A stretch of DNA of 23,993 bases from Isoetes engelmannii (Eukaryota > Streptophyta > Lycopodiopsida > Isoetales > Isoetaceae): the NCBI GenBank assembly GCA_011763485.2, contig JAANSK020243943.1, forward strand, positions 1 through 23,993, written 5' to 3'. The notes under the pieces were generated by a model. The model was not told the DNA's origin. It saw only the letters and a program-made list of their open reading frames with translations, and ran no database searches. Within the stretch, counting starts at the first letter, position 1. Every line of letters begins with the position of its first letter. Of the stretch, positions 19,599-23,993 are shown piece after piece. A program made the translations under genes and the position numbers.

Positions 19599-20156
19599 TC
19601 AACAAATAAAATGGTTGGGAGAAAAGCTCCGGTGAAGAAAGATGGAGGAAGCTGCACTCACAGAAACCTGAGGAATATCAAAATGGTTAAGGCAAGGAGG
19701 AGGGTGTCTCCAGTTGGGCAAAGGGGCCGTGATAAGGAGGTTCTGAAGCAGAGGACCTGCTTCAATCACAGCCTGCAAAAGCCCTCCTTTTTGTGGCAAA
19801 ATCTCATCAATTACACTATCCAAGCCCGAACAAAACGAATTTTCTGCAAAACTTGAATCTAATGAATTATTTCTCGCACAATCCATGCTTGATCCACCCG
19901 ATTCTAAACTCCAAGGCATGGATACTGAATCTTCCTCTGCAAACGCATCATATTCTTCATACATTTTTTTCTGATCAGTGAATTTGTGAGGTAAGAATGA
20001 AGGCATATTGCATCCCTGTTTCAACTGTAAAAGATGTTGCTTCAATTCATCTGTTTCTCTCCTTGCCTCCTTCAACTGGGCTTGTAATTCCTTTTCCGTT
20101 TTATTCTGCTTAAGCACCTTTGGAATTAAAATGCAATCGAAAACATGTTGTGGCAT
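19599..20156 (-). CDS. DUF1635-like plant protein, C-terminal exon
   Basis: The open frame of 185 codons has a coiled-coil-like start (KELQAQLKEARRETDELKQH, LLQLKQ), an acidic serine-rich middle, and the conserved end QKGGLLQAVIEAGPLLQNLL, then PLPNWRHPPPCLNHFDIPQV. That tail is the signature I associate with plant DUF1635 proteins (function unknown, N-terminal coiled coil). An acceptor-like TTAAGCAG|AAT at 20106 suggests the true exon starts at 20105 and that the usual N-terminal coiled-coil exon lies upstream. I could not find that exon, so the gene may be incomplete, may have a long intron, or may start at the in-frame ATG 20156. Assignment to DUF1635 is from memory of the family. Confidence 0.6.
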   Translation of the reverse strand: MPQHVFDCILIPKVLKQNKTEKELQAQLKEARRETDELKQHLLQLKQGCNMPSFLPHKFTDQKKMYEEYDAFAEEDSVSMPWSLESGGSSMDCARNNSLDSSFAENSFCSGLDSVIDEILPQKGGLLQAVIEAGPLLQNLLITAPLPNWRHPPPCLNHFDIPQVSVSAASSIFLHRSFSPNHFIC

Positions 20157-20219
20157 CCTTAAATTAATATCTGATAATGTGGCCCTAATAAAAAACCATA
20201 TATTTATTACATAAGATTA

Positions 20220-20900
20220 TCAGTGGTTATTGAAGATATTCGTATCAAAATAGGTAGAATGCTGTGGCAGGCCAGATGCGGGCAAGATTCACCAGATTCA
20301 TTGTTTTTGTGTTGGGCATGGTGTTCGGGTGGGGCTGAGGCCATGTGCTTCTTTCCAGGTGTCTGGTGGAATGCCAAATCCAGCGTTTCTGCTTCGTGTG
20401 TTCGGGCATGTGTATGGAAACTCAGGCGGTTGTATTTCATGGTGGGTTGTGCGCATCGGATCTGGAGCTGTGGGTATATCGGATTTGGGGCATCCGGATC
20501 CCCCTGCAGGTTCCGCAGCAATCGGACTGCAGGATTTTGATTGCTAGTAGTATATTTATACAGGCAGTCCGGATTGGGGTTTCCGGAGGTGCAGGTTTCA
20601 TTGCTATTTGGAGTGTTGTCTGGATGGAATTCCGAAAATATTGCCTCCGTGCAAGTTTAGCAGGCAGTGCTTGTGTTTTATACAAATCATAAATCTAATT
20701 ACAGATTAGAGTCGAATCGCTGTAGCAGGTGTTTGTTGTGCGCTGTGCAGACGGCTATTAGGGATCGATTTGCTCGGGTCGATTTGCCAGGTAAGCCATG
20801 GGCGCTGGTGCAGGAATTAGAGTTCAATTCTCTAAGTCCGCTGCTTGTCTGTGTATCCCTGGTGTTTTCGTTTCATTTCATGCCTACGTTGTAGCTCTTA
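20220..20900. other. GC-richer segment with overlapping open frames, no recognised gene
   Basis: This stretch is clearly richer in G and C than its neighbours and is open over 70-115 codons in several frames of both strands. That reflects composition rather than coding. It may be the 5' exon/UTR and promoter region of the minus-strand DUF1635-like gene, or a transcribed region starting toward the right (plus ATG at 20798). No protein family was recognised in any frame. Confidence 0.3.
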
Positions 20901-22060
20901 CAGATCACGTATTCGTATGTGTTCAGAGCAATGGTCCATTTTTTTTTAATCACCTTGTAAATCGGGTCAACTGGGGCCCTTTTGACCCACGGAGACCTGA
21001 GAAGGGCGGCCAGGATGCAGCCAGAGGGAATATACCGACAACTCCAAGGCAATCCAATGGCCAAAAAAAAATACTGTACACTAGAAGCAATAATGTACAC
21101 TAGAAGCAATAGTAGCCTTCAAGAATACAAGAAATTTATCGCGGCGGCTCTTTTGTTCTATTTAGTTCAAAGGACATTTTATGTATGAGGTCCTAGGTGC
21201 AAACGTTATCGGATGATTGAAGATACTCAATGTTGAAGATATCAAGTGTTCTTCCACATGGCTGCATATGCCTACATATCCAATAACATGATCAAGATCT
21301 ACTTCAACAAATCGATCAAAACACCACATTTCTAGACGTATATTAACATAGGTTCTAGAGACAACGTGGAAGATGTTTGATTGTTCTTGCGCATTTTCTC
21401 AACTTGAAACATTTAACGGTTGAACTTAGTACAACCATCTATGGTTGAAGGCAACTCCATTCAATAAGCGTCCATGGGTTCATTTTATCATAAGTTTGTG
21501 GGTTTTAGGGTTTAAAGTTAGGAATCATGAGTTAAGTCTTTCTTCATAATACGAAATGTGGTGGATGCAAAAAACATTTTGCATGGGGGTTCTTATGACC
21601 ATGCCAAAAAACATTGCTTCCATCACAACACCAAGAACATTTTATGTGTAAAGTTTATTAATGTTAGGTAAGTGGCAATTAAATAATAGTAATAATAGTA
21701 TAAGAGTGTTGTTTGGATACACCCAAACCTCATGGATGCAATGGCAAGCTGAGACAACTACACGCACAAGCCACCACATGGATCTAGCAACAACTTGGAT
21801 AGAAAAACCATACCAGACTATGCAGAAATATCACATTGCAATTTCGTTTATCTGCAGTCGAATTATTATTAAAACATTTACCTTACATAAACTACATCAT
21901 AAGAGAAAGAACATGAGCTCTTATTTAGTTTAATCATAGGATATCAGACATGTTTCTTTCAAAATAGAGCATCAAAATATACATCAGCAAATACCCTTCA
22001 AAATTTTAAGAACCTAAGTTCGAGAGCTCCAATTGTCATCTTTTGTCATTTGTCCTTTGC
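20901..22060. other. AT-rich intergenic stretch with an 18-bp tandem duplication
   Basis: No gene is recognised. TGTACACTAGAAGCAATA occurs twice in tandem at about 21074-21109. The rest shows no repeat, RNA gene or coding signature that I can support. Confidence 0.4.
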
Positions 22061-23637
22061 TCATTTGCTCCACAAATGTCCAGCCTGCTTTAATAGAGAA
22101 AGTACAGAATGTCAAAGCCCTCTTTCTAATGCAGTGTTCATTATCTCAAGTATGCTGCACAAAAGAAAATTTGGAACACTAATAAAATGCTCTTAATAGA
22201 AAATTACTTCTTCTACGACAGAACAACTCCATTCATATTCGAGAACTTGGGAAGCAAGGATGTCTAGATAACTTTAAAATACCTTGCTATTTCTTCGGAA
22301 TGATACACTACGTCCTTCATAATAAGCACGTCCTTCATGTATTAGATGGAAGAACGAAAACCATGAAGGGAAATAGATGCCTCCATAGCTCGAAGGAGTT
22401 GATCTCCATTGCTCTATTTTTTAGGCAATAGAGTACTCTAGAGGATGCCCAACTCGTATATTAAAAAGAACAACTAACAGGTAATAAAAGAAAGAGCCTT
22501 TTGTGAAGAAACATGCGACCAGAGAGAGCAAACTTAATAGAAGATTATCCAAAGGAAATTTCCAGGTATTTCAGAAGATAGAACGAGAAGAAACAGAGAT
22601 CCCTTGTGTTTAAGGAAAAAAGTAACAGTTGAATATGAGCAAATCATGGCCGGGGCATCCTGCCCTTACCAGCAATAGGCATTGCTTAGCCTACTGCAAA
22701 GAAAACTTCCGAACAAAACGCCAAAAAGAAAGAAAAGGTTGTAGCTTAAGTTTATATTTTGCTTCACGATTCCTATGCTTCAACGCTTCAACGACTCCTA
22801 TACTTCAACAACTGCAAATAGAAAGCACAAACACACATAATTTTTAGAGATGGTGGAAATGGTTGTGAGTCATGTATGTAACAACACCGTAAGCTTCCCT
22901 TCTTCAACGACTCCTTTGTTTTCAGCGATCTCTGCTTCAACAACTGCAAATAGAAGCAGCCTTGTAGGGTCTAAAGAGAATGGGCTCTAAATTATTGAAT
23001 ATGAGTTAACAGGATAAGAGCTCACCGAAAGGTTCTGGTGCGACCAAAGGCTTACGATTTTCTGCAAAGAAAGAGAAAAAAGATAAGGAATAGAGATCAA
23101 GGGAATAGTAGCAGCATGGTAGGCTCACCGTAAAAGATATTTAGCTCATGCGCCTTTGTCACAATTTTCCTTTTTAAATGAAACAACAGAATGCTTCAAC
23201 CCAATGATGCCCCTGTTTGAACCCATCGATGCTTCAACCTTGTTTTAACCCAGTAATATTCCTGCTTAAACCCAACAATGCTTCAACCTGTTTTATTTAG
23301 AGCAGCGCCTAAAGCACCTCTAGCTATATCATCAGAATCATCATAGGTCCCAGAAGGGATGTTGCCAAAATGGTATGACGTTAAACTACTAAATAAATAA
23401 ATAAATATATCATACCTAGATATGTTTCAGAATGAGCAGAGCAGAGATAGCCGAGATGCTTGAAGACCTCAAAGATGCCCTAAGATGCAACACGAGATAC
23501 CTTCCTTCTGCCCTAGCAACATCCTGTCATTACCATCTTTCAAGGTTTGGGGTCTGTCGATCTTGCTTTCTTGCAGAAAAAGGCACCTGTGGGTTGTTTG
23601 CAAACGAAGAAATTGGGCTTGCTTGCTGATCCGCCAT
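22061..23637 (-). CDS. Unrecognised multi-exon gene (partial model)
   Basis: The first three exons, 23637-23534, 23169-23129 and 23061-23026, have canonical splice sites and matching phases. They encode MADQQASPISSF, then ARKQDRQTPNLERW, KIVTKAHELNIFYENR and KPLVAPEPF. Less certain exons follow: 22943-22888 (VVEAEIAENKGVVEEGKLT, weak donor), 22690-22670, 22411-22283 (QWRSTPSSYGGIYFPSW, then FHLIHEGRAYYEGRS) and 22084-22061 (AGHLWSK, stop). These are also in phase. An alternative joins 23026 to a 15-nt exon (CAATGCC...) and then to 22413. In-frame codons continue upstream of the ATG to 23796. I recognise no family, and function is unknown. It is transcribed toward the DUF1635-like gene. Confidence 0.4.
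22770..22960. repeat. Duplicated TTCAACGACTCC / TTCAACAACTGCAAATAGAA segment
   Basis: CTTCAACGACTCCT is followed by CTTCAACAACTGCAAATAGAA at about 22788-22823, and again at about 22902-22955. The second copy overlaps the uncertain exon 22943-22888 of the minus-strand gene, so that exon, its acceptor included, has been copied in degenerate form downstream. Confidence 0.6.
23190..23300. repeat. Minisatellite of GCTTCAACC / AACCCA-type units
   Basis: Four imperfect units of about 27-30 bp contain (G/T)CTT(C/A)AACC and AACCCA(A/G/T)(T/C)(G/A)AT. They lie in the first intron of the unrecognised minus-strand gene, just upstream of its second exon. Confidence 0.6.
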
Positions 23638-23993
23638 AGATGAGTATGACTTTGAATGCTTGAAAATTTTAGAATACACCGCTTGTAGAGCATTTTTGCA
23701 AACACTGCCTGAAAAGATTAGATCCACACATTTGCCGGCCACACTCAGATCCGCCACAAACTTGTGAAAGATCGTCGGGGCACAGAACCGCTGCACGATG
23801 CGGTCCTCAAATATTTTTTTTATTTATATGCACGAATTCATTAATTTGAGAATCCCTCCATTCTCATTTTGCTCGAAATAGCAAATCTGGGGCGTATAAA
23901 GGTCACTTTTCCAACAGTCCAGCTACCTTAGAAGCTTGACAAGCACTCATGCAACACAATTTACCAAAAAAAAAACAAGCTAAGCTTCTAGGC
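23638..23993. other. Upstream region of the right-hand gene
   Basis: On the minus strand this leads into the ATG at 23637. An open frame from 23796 continues in phase into it (about 53 codons), so the real start could lie further up. Beyond 23800 the sequence is AT-rich with poly-A/T runs and no recognised feature. Confidence 0.35.

Noticed and set aside
20223-20692. Several overlapping 70-115-codon ORFs on both strands
   Set aside because: Openness in many frames at once follows from the local GC-rich composition, and no frame shows a recognisable domain or splice context.
23432-23629. Plus-strand ORF beginning MSRAEIAEMLEDLKDAL
   Set aside because: It overlaps the better-supported minus-strand exon 23637-23534, has no recognised family and no splice support.
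1-23993. tRNA, rRNA or CRISPR loci
   Set aside because: None were recognised. The tandem repeats present lack the short regular repeat/unique spacer form of CRISPR arrays.

Overview
The window looks like nuclear DNA of a land plant that still makes flagellated sperm, most likely a fern, though a bryophyte, lycophyte, cycad or Ginkgo cannot be excluded. The reasons are AT-rich sequence, GT-AG introns of up to about 0.9 kb, plant-type genes (a chloroplast M41-like membrane protein, a plant-length TIM14, a DUF1635-like protein), decayed plant LTR retrotransposons, and a good PACRG gene. PACRG belongs to ciliary doublet microtubules and is absent from plants without motile sperm. The ORFs are short because the genes are broken into small exons, so I rebuilt them exon by exon from splice sites, phase and family resemblance.

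Layout: (1) 222-3896, minus: ten-exon gene for a chloroplast two-TM protein with a FtsH/M41-type HEAAH motif. (2) 4813-6562: a short gag-only Copia-type LTR element on the minus strand with two LTRs, a tRNA-Met-type primer site and a perfect 5-bp target duplication. (3) 6563-9050: intergenic, with a TCC microsatellite and a broken short-chain dehydrogenase fragment (minus, 8185-8523). (4) 9050-12150: a degenerate tandem array whose last unit ends about 220 bp before the TIM14 start codon. (5) 12371-13615, plus: TIM14/PAM18, three exons, with the ATG alone in exon 1. (6) 14362-15963, minus: PACRG, convergent with TIM14, with one probable GC-AG intron. (7) 16000-19600: PACRG upstream region, a possible two-exon microprotein (plus, 17589-17833), a Ty3/gypsy integrase remnant (plus, 18163-18430) and a retroposon-like 3' end. 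(8) 19599-20156, minus: C-terminal exon of a DUF1635-like protein. (9) 20220-22060: a GC-richer stretch and AT-rich intergenic DNA. (10) 22061-23637, minus: a phase-consistent but unrecognised multi-exon gene.

The genes do not form a functional unit. They are separate housekeeping genes (organelle protease-like, mitochondrial import, sperm axoneme) set in old transposon debris. I found no new multi-gene system, CRISPR array, tRNA or rRNA. The points most worth a second look are the array abutting TIM14, the non-canonical PACRG intron, the structurally complete gag-only LTR element, the unrecognised right-hand gene, and a shared retroposon-like terminus at 1-76 and 19376-19508.
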